Shown piece after piece: positions 42,460-52,712 of a stretch of 64,000 nucleotides of DNA. The notes under the pieces were generated by a model. The model searched no databases. It worked only from the letters and a program-made list of their open reading frames with translations, and had not been told where the DNA came from. This DNA is from Hermatobates lingyangjiaoensis (Eukaryota; Arthropoda; Insecta; Hemiptera; Hermatobatidae), in the NCBI GenBank assembly GCA_026182355.1, contig JAPFBL010000167.1, forward strand, positions 781,001 through 845,000, given 5' to 3'. The position numbers were made by a program, and so were the translations under genes. How positions within the stretch are numbered: position 1 is the stretch's first letter; each line of letters starts with the position of its first letter.

Positions 42460-43075
42460 CTTCTGAGATAAGAAGACAGCTGAGTTTTCTCTTTTAATAT
42501 AGGCTGGCCTGCAAGGAGATACAGAAAAATATATAATTACTTTAAAACTGATTTATTGTGTTATGTTACTAAATATTTTGTAATATGTACAAATTACATA
42601 TTACATTTTTTGTAATATGTAAAAAGTCAGTTGGGTTTTTGACTCTGACGAAGACCGCTTGTTACGATTGAAAGATTCGTTGTTTTCCCACTTTCTTATT
42701 GTGGTTTGTTTTTCATTGTTTGTAATTTGTATATACACAATGATATTTAACTAGAGCAAGGGTTCCCCTGCAGGAAGATGATAAAATCTAAGTGTGTCCT
42801 CCCTCAGAGGGGATGTTTAAGCAGCCGGTTTCTAGCTTGTTCAACGTCATGCATTCGTTAAAAATTTCTACTCTAAATAGATTTTGGTTATTTTAGTGAA
42901 ATAGATTTTGAGAAATTATCTCAATCAATCAATCTTTCTCTTCTTATAAGAATATATCTTATTCTTATCTTCTGAGATAAGAAGACAGCTGAGTTCTCTC
43001 TTTTAACGTAGGGTGTCCCACAAGGAGGTGTACAGAAAAAATTTTTTTGTAATATGTATATTCACTATGATATAT
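42460..43075 (+). repeat. tandem duplication, first copy carrying a family A insertion
   Basis: GATAAGAAGACAGCTGAG at 42,468 recurs at 42,975, and AGGGTTCCCCTGCAGGAA at 42,759 recurs at 43,089. The distances differ (about 505 and 330 bp) because the first copy holds extra sequence, including a family A arm at 42,622-42,718 with hammerhead 42,641-42,683. TTTGTAATATGTA (42,609-42,621) and TTTGTAATTTGTA (42,719-42,731) flank the insert and correspond to a single TTTGTAATATGTA in the second copy. Confidence 0.75.
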
Positions 43076-43079
43076 ATTT

Positions 43080-43470
43080 AACTAGAGAAAGGGTTCCCCT
43101 GCAGGAAAGTGATAAAATCCAATTTTGTTCTCTCTCAGAGAGGATTTTAAGCCTCTCATGATCTAGACTCTAGACTAATAGATCCGGGGTTCAATACCCA
43201 CTCTGCTCTGAATTTATTCACGCGGGAGGTGAAAAAATCTGAACACGTTCTCCCTCTGAGATGACGTTAAGCCTCTGGTCCCTAGCCTGATCAATATCAG
43301 GTACCTGTTAAAGATTCCTACTCTAAATAGATTTTAGTTAGGCAAAATTTAGGGCTTTCAATGTACAATCAACATGATTAGGTGGCGGCTTGCCTACAAG
43401 TAATGTGGGTGCCGAATGATAAATGAACCACACTTCTCACGCCTAGAATTTCAACCTAAGGAGTGAAATC
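43080..43470 (+). mobile_element. tRNA-derived SINE, subtype C tail, preceded by a partial copy
   Basis: A partial body (43,090-43,155) is followed by a complete copy from about 43,158: B box GGTTCAATACC, GAATTTATTCACGCGGGAGG, GACGTTAAGCC, then AGGGCTTTCAATGTACAATC. The tail contains GATAAATGAACCACACTTC and differs from subtypes A and B. Confidence 0.8.
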
Positions 43471-43639
43471 CTATAAGCTTGTGTGCTGGCAGTCAATCAA
43501 TCAATCACCATTGGATCACGCATCACCCATTGACAGTAAAGTTAAAGAAAGTTCGTATTTTTTGCCCTTTCTAATTTAAAATATTATATAATAAGAAAAA
43601 TAAATAGGAAATTATTTAAGAAAGTATTTCAATGTTTTT

Positions 43640-44062
43640 TATGTTGAGGGCTTAAAACAATCAATTAGAAAAGTTTTCAAAAACGAAATATACCAGAAGT
43701 TACACTGGCATTTTATAATAAAAGGAAAATTAAATCTTTATTTTCAAATTTGAAAGAGAAAATACCGAAGAAACCTCATTTATTCCATCAAATGTAAAAT
43801 CTGTGACAAGTGTTACTATGTAGAAACTAGTCGTTTTCTAAAAGAGAGGCTTTACCAACATACTTATTCAATTAGAACAAATAAGAGTAACGCAACAGGT
43901 TTAGCTTGTCACGTCATAAACGAAGGTCATACGTTCGATTTTGAATATTAGCAAAGAAGGAAGACTCTTGAAATGTTATATTTATATATTAAAAAGGATC
44001 TAAGTTCGATTAATCATAGAAGTGATATTACTAATTTAATTACTAATATATATTTCCATTGA
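43640..44062 (+). pseudogene. PLE RT end and GIY-YIG endonuclease
   Basis: Reads YVEGLKQSIRKVFKNE, frameshift, IPEVTLAFYNKRKIKSLFSN, frameshift at about 43,780, then YSIKCKICDKCYYVETSRFL, KERLYQHTYSIRTNKSNATG, LACHVINEGHTFDFEY, a stop, and a tail ending DLSSINHRSDITNLI (stop 44,060-44,062). This is the canonical PLE C-terminal half: cysteine pair, Y(V)(G)ET motif with its glycine lost, R..QH, and the H....H.FDFE segment. Two shifts and one stop make it inactive. 44,063-44,240 may be its 3' UTR. Confidence 0.9.
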
Positions 44063-45345
44063 ATCAATTGCAATGATTCTCATGACCAAACAGTAAAATA
44101 CACGAAAAGTGTCATCAAAGCGTTCTGTTTTGTTTTATCCTTAACACATCACATATTGTAAAGCTACCTCCGAGTTCTCCGACTGCCTATTTAAACCCCT
44201 CATCTATTTTTATTCCGCTCACGATAACCCTTTCTTCTACCTCTCATGGTTAAGTTTTTTTGTATTTTTCTGTTTTTCTTTGTATAAAGTTATATTAATA
44301 AAACATATTTAATTCCTTTGAAGTTGCTCATTCTTTCTTCAGTGCATTTCACAGCCCAATGCTTTTCTTACATCCTTTAATTTCATAAATTTCCCTCACT
44401 GTGTGTTCATTTTTTTCTATTCTACTGTTAAATATTTTTCTGAGACAAATAACAGTATATTTGTTTTATATTTTTTTTTTAAATGAAATAAATAAATTAC
44501 ACATATGAACATCAGTATTCATATGCTTTAGTTATGAACGATTATGTTTTAAAAAAAAATTGTCCCATATTTCATACAGTTGGAAACGTTTATACAAAAG
44601 TTGTCTGCTTCAGAAGATAATAAAAAAAGAGGACTTGCTGAAGGAGGGTGATCTACTCTCTAAGGTTCTTTATCTATATTGAACTTCAGTTTCCATTTCG
44701 GATCGTTTGTTTATCGTTAAGGCATCTATATACATAATACAAATTTTCTCGCAACAAAGTAGTTAAATACTTCATTTACTTTGAAGCCACAAGGTGTTTC
44801 ACTGTTTTTCTGAAATCTCCCATAAATCTTTCATTATTAGCAATTCATTTCTCCTCCACTGATCTCATAATAATTAAAGTTGTCACCCATCTCGAGACTG
44901 TAATATATTTCTCAATGTATCAACCCATCATTCTTATTCCTCATTGTTTTCTCATAATACAGCTAAAGTTATGTCAGTAAACTAATATTTATTGCTAGTA
45001 TCTATCAGTGTTTTGAACAAACCAATTTAATTTATATTAGTTTTCCTACAAACTAATCAGTTTTCTTACATTCTGTTTTCAAACTGACTTAATTAGTTCT
45101 TAGTGTAAAGTTTCCATTACTCAACTTGATTGGACTATGGATTTATAAAGAACAACATAAATTGTACTGCTTATGTCAAATTTCTTTATACACCCTCTTG
45201 GAAAAGCAGTGTGGTTGTGTGCTTGGTTATTTTTTAGATTGGTGCGACAAAGCCCTTAGCGCTGTCAGCAAACAAACAGGCTATACTTGAACCATGTTAT
45301 GAAGATCATGATGCCCATAAATACATTTATTTCATTGATAAAAGT
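44063..45345. other. unassigned
   Basis: 44,640-44,730 has family D outer-end sequence (CGGATCGTTTGTTTATCGTTA). Otherwise nothing recognised. Confidence 0.45.
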
Positions 45346-45475
45346 TGGGTTTTTGACTCTGACGAAGACCGCTTGTTACAGTTGAAAGATCTTAGTCTTG
45401 TTTTCCCATTTCCTATTGTGGTTTGACCATTCATGTATTTCATTTATACATTATTTTATCTATATATATATATTC
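45346..45475 (+). mobile_element. family A arm with intact hammerhead
   Basis: Hammerhead 45,355-45,397: GACT, CTGACGA, stem II GACCG/CAGTT with one mismatch, GAAA, GATC, TT, AGTC. The outer arm (CCATTTCCTATTGTGGTTTG) follows; no left arm. A short TA tract at 45,463 precedes family J. Confidence 0.8.
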
Positions 45476-45764
45476 TAAACAAATGTTGTTGAAGGCCACA
45501 GCGGCTTCAGTATTTACGATCTTTCTCAGTAATTGTTCCTTTTTTCTGAACACTTTCCGGTGTTGAACATTTAATTGGTGGAGTAACTCTCCTAGGTACA
45601 TTTTAACTACACTGTTTTTGAATACCTTTACTTATCTATATTATATCAAGCTTTCGGCTCACATTAGCCATCATCAGGTAGAAAACAGAACAGAAGGTAC
45701 TGTACAAAGTAAAACCATATATAGCACTAAACTGTTGTACAGTACCTTCTGTTCTGTTTTCTAC

Positions 45765-45795
45765 CTGATGATGGCTAATGTGAGCCGAAAGCTTG
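45765..45795 (+). ncRNA. family J hammerhead core
   Basis: CTGATGA (45,765-45,771), stem II GGCT/AGCC around AATGTG, GAAA (45,787-45,790), GCTTG. Mirror copy on the minus strand at 45,652-45,677. Core perfect; stem I is not obvious, so activity is uncertain. Confidence 0.55.
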
Positions 45796-45871
45796 ATATA
45801 ATATAGATAAGTAAAGGTATTCAAAAACAGTGTAGTTAAAATGTACCTAGGAGAGTTACTCCACCAATTAA

Positions 45872-45995
45872 ATGTTCAACACCGGAAAGTGTTCAGAACA
45901 AAAGGAACAATTACTGAGAAAGATCTTAAATGCTGAAGCCGCTGTGGCCTTCAACAACATTTGTTTAGAAGAAGATTTGCTGCCCATTTATAGGA

Positions 45996-46005
<10 letters not shown>
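45872..46005 (+). pseudogene. PLE-like N-terminal coding fragment
   Basis: KEQLLRKILNAEAAVAFNNI followed by CLEEDLLPIYRNI, then TA repeat. It follows the hammerhead arm, the order expected for pseudo-LTR then ORF. Related segment without the hammerhead at 385-486. Confidence 0.5.
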
Positions 46006-46065
<60 letters not shown>

Positions 46066-46251
46066 GATTTATATATCTCGCATTATTATGCGAGAAAATT
46101 ATTTAAGCAGTATCATACAACAGATTAAGAATAATAAAATGTGAAATAAATCTTATAAGTCAGGGAACGTCATACGAAAGCTATGTTCAGAGTTTTTGCA
46201 TAATTTCCGTCATTCTTTTATTTAATGGATATATTTTCTGCTTTGAACACT

Positions 46252-46470
46252 TATAGGGAACCTATGACCCGTGGGCCAGACAGACCCACCCAAGATTTTC
46301 ACTGACCCACGATTACTTACCAAGCATTTGTTTATTTATACGGGTTTATTTTGATTTTCTAATTTGTATGCATAATTTATAGTCTATTTGTATTTTTCCA
46401 AGCACTTCATTGACACAAAAGCAATTTAAATTCTGTCTATGACATTCAGTTCTAATTTATGCAAATTATG
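46252..46470. mobile_element. damaged copy of the 32-kb hAT MITE
   Basis: GGGAACCTATGACCCGTGGG, CAAGATTTTCACTGACCCAC and GATTTTCTAATTTGTATG match 31,965-32,080. The right terminus is not found. Confidence 0.7.
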
Positions 46471-46978
46471 ATAAACGTGTTTGTACTATTTGAAATAATG
46501 CAAAGTGTTTACAAAATACCAAATACAATGCATAATTTTACTCACATTTTGTTTGCTTCTTGAAAAAAAAAAGTCTACATGCCATAAAAAATAGCTATAT
46601 TTAAAGTAATTTTTTCACGTAAAAAGCACTTTTTAAGATTATGTTCAGTTAATGTTTGTAAAAGAGACTTCCATAAGAATCTTTTAATAGAAATAGACTT
46701 GTAGGGGAATTAATTGCAAATTGTGCTAAACTAATGAATATGAAATATGAAACCAATTTTAAAAAAACTGTTTGAAAATAAACAAAAACAGATTTCTGAT
46801 TAAATACTTTGTAATGAATTTTTTTGTACATGTTTATATATCAATGTCTAAACAGCAGTAAGTAAATGTAAGCAGCCTGGAGTGATTCTTTTAACACTTA
46901 AAAAGTTTCTGTTTTGTGAAATAAAATTTTTGGGGCTCATTCTATAGATTTACTCTTTTGATATTTAAGTTGTACATT
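46471..46978. other. AT-rich, nothing recognised
   Basis: No supported feature. Confidence 0.5.
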
Positions 46979-46979
46979 G

Positions 46980-47085
46980 AGGGGGGGGGGGGGCGAGGTT
47001 ATCCCAATAATAACATGCTTGCCTCTGGACTTGTAAATCCGTGGTTCAATTCCCACTCTGACCCTTTATTTATGCTTGCAGAATC
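46980..47085 (+). mobile_element. poly-G tract and SINE head fragment
   Basis: 13 G residues followed by a tRNA-like head: GCTTGCCTCTGGACTTG, B box GGTTCAATTCC and CTTTATTTATGCTTGCAG. The body is missing. Confidence 0.65.
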
Positions 47086-47164
47086 AATCATAAGTTTAAA
47101 AAATCTTTTTCCATTATGGGTTCTGTGTGTTTTATACTAATTTCAAAGTTGCATTTCTCTAGAT

Positions 47165-47611
47165 CAGTGTTTCCCAAACTGTTTCGAGTGACCGCCCCCT
47201 TGGGTCCATAAACCTATAACTCAACATTCTTGAATAATAATCAGATTCCTAGACTAAATAACCAAATGAGTAACATTTTAATAATTAAATTAAAATAATT
47301 ACTTATGGAATATTTATTTCGAATCCAATAGATGTATTGTTTCATAGCATATTTATGCAAAAGAATTAATACATAATAAAAGAAACTTAGGTGAGAAGAT
47401 ACTTTTAACATAAAAATGAATTATCAAAACAAATAATTTTAAGAAAACGTTTCCTAGAAGTTTACATGTCGTGTTTACACTTAAATTTAGAAATTATATT
47501 GCATGAACATTTTCAATTTATGGAAATAGAATCCCTGCTCCTTTTTGCATTCCCCCCCCCCCCCCCCCATTTTCAAATGGGGGCGGTACCGCGAACTTGG
47601 GAAACACTGCT
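47165..47611. mobile_element. hAT MITE with perfect 8-bp target duplication
   Basis: Ends CAGTGTTTCCCAAACTG and CTTGGGAAACACTG are inverted; a second block ACCGCCCCC is also inverted inside both ends. Target duplication CTCTAGAT at 47,157-47,164 and 47,612-47,619 is exact. A run of 17 C (47,552-47,568) lies near the right end. No transposase frame; the 447-bp length and ends are typical of non-autonomous hAT elements. Confidence 0.95.
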
Positions 47612-47619
47612 CTAGATGT

Positions 47620-49165
47620 AGCGGTTTAGGATGAAAAAATTGTTTAAAATCACATTTTGCCTAAAAAATTAACTTTCCCATCGTTTAATATCACCCAAAA
47701 ACAATAGGGCACATCTAAACCATAAATCCACATTTTTAGTAAAATATCAACTTGGCCGATAAAGCGTTTTGGTCCCTTGCGTGACTTATCAAAAAAAGAC
47801 TTATCAAAATATCAAAAAAAGACTGTGGGGACCTCAAACCATTTTAATCCATTAAATCTCGAAATTGACTTTTTTCGTGATTATTATACTTTACTTAGAG
47901 TAAATTAAAAATAGTTGTGTGTAAAATATCTAAATAGCTGTGGTGAATCTTCTCTTAAACCATTTATAGATGTAAAGTTTCTTTACACAAAGAAGTATTG
48001 TGCACAATTTGACGATGATGCATCTAATACACAGTGGAACATGCTGGAATAAAATACAAAAATAAAAAAAAAAAATGTAAAGGCATAACAAACAATAAAA
48101 AGTTGCCACGTCGCTGAAACAGATTAACAGTGAAAAAAAATAATTTTGTTGAATTATTTATTGTTATATGTTTTTAGAGATCACGTATGTTTTGTGAATA
48201 ATAGTAAATGTAAACGGAGTCGCTGATATATATTGCTAATTATAAGTTTCTTCAGAATGGAGAATCTTATTCTTTAACTCTTGTTACAGAGTTGTTCAAA
48301 TTTCGCAGTGCTACTAAAAGCAAGTTACAATTAATTAAGAATACGAGAGCTCTTGTAGAGAAATGTAAGCTTGATCTCATTGTGCCAAGTTTTTGCATAT
48401 CTTTCGTTATACGTTTATCCAGTGAGCATATTTTCTACTTACTCTAAGATAAAACGGTGATTCTGAAAATTACTCTTCTCTTAGATTTACCACTTGAATA
48501 TGTTTTTTTTTTTCATTTTTCTTTTCTGAAATCTCAAGTGCCACCAGTTTGTTCCTTTATTTCAACTCAACTCGTTTTCTTCCTCTTTCATACCGTTCAT
48601 TTTTAGTTCATTTTTGTTTTCAATCGAAGAGCTCTTAGATTAATTGCAACCATATAGAAAAAAAAAATTGAACAGAAATCTTAAAATGTCTTTCGCTTAT
48701 AATTTTTTCCCTCGTTTCTTTAAAATTCTAACAAATAATAACAGGAAAGAAGCTAAATTTTTTGAATTTTCTTGAGTTTCAAAAAAAGAAAAAGAAAAAT
48801 GGTGGATTATTTCCTTCTTGGGAGAACATTTGTTACAGGGATTGTCTAGAATAAATCCAACGGCCTTAATACGAAAGCATGGGCATTTTAGTTAACTTGC
48901 AAATCAGGTTCTGACTTGATGACATTTCCTACTGTTTTGTTTTGATTGCTCTATTCAGAGTAAAGTAATTCTACCTTCATATCCACCTGTTCTTTTCAAA
49001 ATTACTAAAATGTCTCTCACAAGGTCTATAAATGAAGCATATTTCTTTCATAAAAAGAACAAAGTTGACAGTAATTCACAATCTGATAAAATGAGATTCC
49101 CAGATAAAATAAAGCTGGAGCTTTTATTTAAATATTCTTCTAATATGTTATCTAATACTATATTA
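47620..49165. other. AT-rich, nothing recognised
   Basis: Long A/T runs. The 67-aa frame at 49,010-49,213 overlaps the SINE and is not supported as a gene. Confidence 0.5.
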
Positions 49166-49168
49166 TTT

Positions 49169-49410
49169 GGGAGGCCAGTCCAGCTGGTAACGTTCTCGTC
49201 TCTAGACAGGTAGACCTAGGGTTCAATACCCTCTCTGGCCCTCGATTTATTCATGCAGGAGGTGAATAAATCTGAGCACGTCGTTCCTCGAAGAGGATGT
49301 TAAGCGGTCGGTCCCGAGCCTGTACGATGTCATGTAATCGTTAAAGATCCCTACTCTAAATACCTATGAGTTAAACAACATTTAGGCCTCTCTGTATTAA
49401 ATCAACAGAT
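49169..49410 (+). mobile_element. tRNA-derived SINE, truncated tail
   Basis: Head GGGAGGCCAGTCCAGCTGG with B box GGTTCAATACC, body with GAATAAATCTGAGCACGTCG, AAGCGGTCGGTCCCGAGCC and GTTAAAGATCCCTACTC; the sequence is lost soon after GAGTTAAAC. Confidence 0.85.
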
Positions 49411-50570
49411 CATGTTGCTCGCCAATCACTAAAATGGATTATTTATTATATATATGGCCAAATAAAAAACTTCCTTTCGTAGAACAACACTTATAAGCGT
49501 GGGCGTTGGAAAACAAACAACATTATATTATTTGTTATAATGTTATTAATGTTATTTATTATAAAATAAATAAAAATATGTGAACAAGATTTAAAAATGA
49601 TCTATTTTTAATTGAAAACAAAGTTAAGAATGATATACTGTCAAATTAAAAGTAATCACAATGTCACTCACTCTTCTTATTATTTATTATGTGAGTAGTT
49701 TTATCATTTGTTTTTCTTAAATATCTTTAAATTTTAATTGTAACTCTTAAATATTATTCTTATTGTAAGAAAAATAATTCTCCATAAAAAATTTCAACGC
49801 CATAATTTTTTTTTTAAAAAAAAAGATTATAGGTAGGTATGACATATAACTACAAGTAGACTTATTAGTGTTCCTTTTTTTAGTTAATATTGCCATGCGA
49901 ATTAATGTGAACTAATAAAATTCTTATTGTTGAGTCCTCATAGTCAGACAGTAAAAGGCTGGAAATTTCAGGTTTCTAGAATAACTAGAGGGATGGAAAA
50001 AAATTATACATAATTTTTACATAATGAAGGATAAATTTATCTTTTCTAACTCAGTATTACCCATAAACTATTGGGTTCTTTATTACGCGTATTAATATTA
50101 TTGATACATATCTAACCAATTAGTTAAAACGACAAGCACTTTTCTTAGGAGACCACTTATATAACAAATATACTTGCCTGTTAACAGGAGTTTTTGACAA
50201 AGAAAAATAGAGAAATATAAATATATGTAGTTTTTGAATATAAAACCAAAGATAAATATAAAAAAAGTAATATTTTGTTATTTATAGATTCTAGGAGTTA
50301 TTTTTGTATAAAAAAAAAAGATTTTCTTTTTATTTTGATTTAATAACCCTAATTTAAAGGTACCAACCGGTATATAACCTATTGGTACCGTATTCAAAAA
50401 TTGTTTCCCAACAGATCAACCCAGATTAGACAGGTAGAAGGTGAGTCCAACCACCCTACCTGAATCCCCCATAAATGCTCCCTGATTCAAAAGTGATGTG
50501 CTCACTTTTGCTCACATTCTTGTTCAAATCCACCTTCTATATATGGTATAGATTTACTAACTCACTATTA
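49411..50570. other. AT-rich, nothing recognised
   Basis: A short inverted pair near 50,360 (GGTACCAACCGGTATATAACC) is only local. No supported gene. Confidence 0.5.
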
Positions 50571-50581
50571 TTCTCATTATT

Positions 50582-50622
50582 GTCCTGATGATGAATGTGG
50601 TACATTCGAAACATGTCAACTA
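50582..50622 (+). ncRNA. family I hammerhead candidate
   Basis: CTGATGA (50,585-50,591), stem II GAATGT/ACATTC, 6 perfect pairs around GGT, GAAA (50,608-50,611), CATG, TC, AAC. Core and stem II are ideal; stem I is weaker than in the 26.4-kb copy. Confidence 0.62.
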
Positions 50623-50639
50623 TAATATTGGAAGTAAGC

Positions 50640-50800
50640 TTTATAGTTTTAATGAAGATATGAAGAAGGAATTCTGTGAGTTGATGTTAAAGAAATTATG
50701 TAAGAAACTGATGGAGGTCAAATATGGGTCGTTACTCAACAATATATGTTTAAATGAAGGACTGCTTCCAAGTTTTACAAATATATAAATATATATATAT
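50640..50800 (+). pseudogene. PLE-like N-terminal coding fragment after a hammerhead
   Basis: The frame reads MKKEFCELMLKKLCKKLMEV, KYGSLLNNICLNEGLLPSFT, NI, then TATAAATATATA. The pattern L.N.CL.EGLLP.FTNI matches CLEEDLLPIYTNI of the other fragments and the start region of PLE proteins. It begins 30 bp after the family I hammerhead, the expected pseudo-LTR then ORF order. Confidence 0.55.
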
Positions 50801-50869
50801 GTTTTTTTGTTTGCAAAAAAAATATCATATGAATATTGGGTCAAGAAAACAAATCATAATGATATATAC

Positions 50870-51070
50870 ATAAAGTTCAATGTAGATGAAAAAACATGGA
50901 GAAATTAAAAACACACGCACGCTTAGTGTGTCTAATATTTGTTTGAACCGTCTTCGGGAGAGATAAGAAGACGGTTCAAACCAAAGATTAGGATTAGAGA
51001 CTGTAAGTGTGTGTTTTTAATTTCTCTATGTTTCTTCATCTACAGTTGAACTTTATTTGTCCGTTTTCAT
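50870..51070. mobile_element. family D palindrome
   Basis: Left arm from AAAGTTCAATGTAGATG and right arm to its complement CATCTACAGTTGAACTTT. Minus core CTGAAGA reads CCGAAGA; plus core AGAAGACGGTTCAAACCAAAG lacks the first bases and has CAAA for GAAA. Both arms are therefore probably inactive. Confidence 0.75.
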
Positions 51071-51159
51071 CGAAAAAGTACATATTATAAAAATTTACCA
51101 CTTGTCTTGGGAGGCATTTCAATTAATTTGATTGACTCACTCAAGCTGGATGAATCCAT

Positions 51160-51241
51160 TCAAAACCTTTCTCCTTCCTCACCTTCCCAGAATCCCCCAA
51201 GACGACGTAAGAGGAGATGGCAGAGGGATCTACTGCTATGA
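51160..51241 (+). pseudogene. Jockey-like ORF2 extreme C-terminus
   Basis: NLSPSSPSQNPPRRRKRRWQ then RDLLL and a stop at 51,239-51,241. Jockey-superfamily ORF2 proteins end with RR.KR.WP.DL. Matches the tail of the 51.5-51.9 kb remnant. Confidence 0.55.
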
Positions 51242-51539
51242 TGATCTAGAATCAGGAAACGAAGTGAAAAGTTGAACCAGTGGGTTTCATTCTTTGCTCA
51301 TGTTTGTCAAAGTTATTTGTATTACTCACACTACATATACTTGTTACGCAACATATGCGTAGTTGTATACTTAAAAAAATATATAAAAATTTACTTCTGA
51401 AGACCTCACAACGTAACAATTCCTTCATAAGATCAACAGTTCTTATCTTTTTATCATGATTGCGTGCTTACTTTTAGTAACAAGATATTAAAGTATTTTC
51501 AGCAAACTTTATTTGTAATGTCTATTTTATATTATTAGA

Positions 51540-51887
51540 TTGCTTCATAAGACTGTGGTAATGCCTGTTTGTAGTTACGGTATTGAGTTATAGGGAGGAG
51601 CAAAGAGTTTTAACTCCCAACGGATATACCCCTACATTTCTAGAAATCCTTCGTAAAATTCTTCAATGTACTCTCTACATACTAAATCAAGCAATTCATT
51701 CAGACCCAAAGGATCTAACACTATATGAAGTAGCAATATCCCGTTATAAATCTTTTCATAAACGACTTTCTCAAAATTATAACAACTTGGGTCTAAGCAT
51801 CTCTTGCCCCAAATATCCCGGAAATCCCTAAAGACGCCTAGAGAGGATGTGGCTAAGAGACTTATTGGGGGTGAACCACCTTATTAT
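51540..51887 (+). pseudogene. Jockey-like reverse transcriptase C-terminal remnant
   Basis: LLHKTVVMPVCSYGIEL, stop in place of W, GGAK; a frameshift; then ILRKILQCTLYILNQAIHSD, LTLYEVAISRYKSFHKRLSQ, NYNNLG; a second shift; RRLERMWLRDLLG. The order (K)LLYKT..P..(S/T)YGI.LWG, IH.DL, Y..RL..H.N.L, RRL+R.WP.DL is that of the post-RT region of Jockey-type elements. At least two shifts and one stop. Confidence 0.82.
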
Positions 51888-52383
51888 CATTGTCTCTAAT
51901 ATCGCATTCCAAATATTTCACAATTGTTTTTCTGTTCATTTTTATTTTACTATGTATTTACTTCTTCTTTTACAATTTCGTGAAAAGAATTAATGATTAA
52001 TAACTTTTGTAATCATTAATCATTTAATTTGTATTTTTTAATCATTTAATCTTATTTCTAATTCTTTTCACTATATCAGACGATATCATAAATAAATACG
52101 TATCCCAAGGAATGTAATCATTGAATTATTTAATTTTCTCAGTGCTGTCATTTTCACTGGTAATGAAGTTCAATTGCATGTGTATAGTGATATTGCTAGA
52201 ATCACAATGGTTAGAATGATAAAAAAATGATTTTTTGATATCGTTTGACTTTGTACGTTGTGTATGGAGTTTCTCAACATGTTTCACATGCTTTCCTTGT
52301 TCAAAGGCAACTCTTCAGGTTAGATTTAGGAAAAAGCAAAACAAACACTAAGGGATATCGTAGGTCAGGGTTTGAACCAGGTA
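51888..52383. other. AT-rich, nothing recognised
   Basis: No supported feature. Confidence 0.5.
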
Positions 52384-52396
52384 CACCTGTAAGATA

Positions 52397-52712
52397 GGTT
52401 AGGTTAGGCTGCAGTGGCAGGTCTACAAGAAACACACGTAGGTCGACAGTGGCCCTTTGTGATACCACATAATGCACAAACTACTGCATTGGGTGTCCTA
52501 AATTTTGCTTAACTCTTGTGTACTTAAAGTAAGGATGTTTAACGAGTTCCTGACATCGTACAGGCTTGGGACCGATGGCATAATCTTCTTTCTGAGGCAC
52601 GACGTTCTAAGATTTATTCACCTGTAGCCTGAATAAATCGAGGACAAGAGTATTTAACCCCGGATCTTCTAGTTTAGAGGCGAGTACGTTGCCACTGGGC
52701 TGTCCTGGCTCC
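52397..52712 (-). mobile_element. tRNA-derived SINE, subtype A, with 13-bp target duplication
   Basis: CACCTGTAAGATA (52,384-52,396) and CACCTGTATGATA (52,713-52,725) flank the element with one mismatch. Minus-strand copy: the tail begins (plus strand) GGTTAGGTTAGGCTGCAG, so the (AACCT)n tail sits exactly at the target duplication. Confidence 0.92.

Larger units (their letters stand above)
45480..46066. mobile_element. family J palindrome, largest in the window, with PLE N-terminal coding ends
   Basis: Arms of about 225 bp (45,480-45,705 and 45,735-45,963) are roughly 97 percent identical. From the centre outward each arm has GTACAGTACCTTCTG, the hammerhead core, a leader with GTACCTAGGAGAG, and a frame FNTGKCSEQKEQLLRKILNA, EAAVAFNNI. 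The right side continues CLEEDLLPIYRNI into (TA)n; the left side stops earlier. The 62-aa frames read identically on both strands because of the symmetry. Confidence 0.88.

Noticed and set aside
45618..45824. Identical 62-aa frames on both strands starting MNTFTYLYYIKLSAHISHHQ
   Set aside because: They are the same arm of a palindrome read from both sides and run across the hammerhead core and the centre; not independent evidence of a protein.
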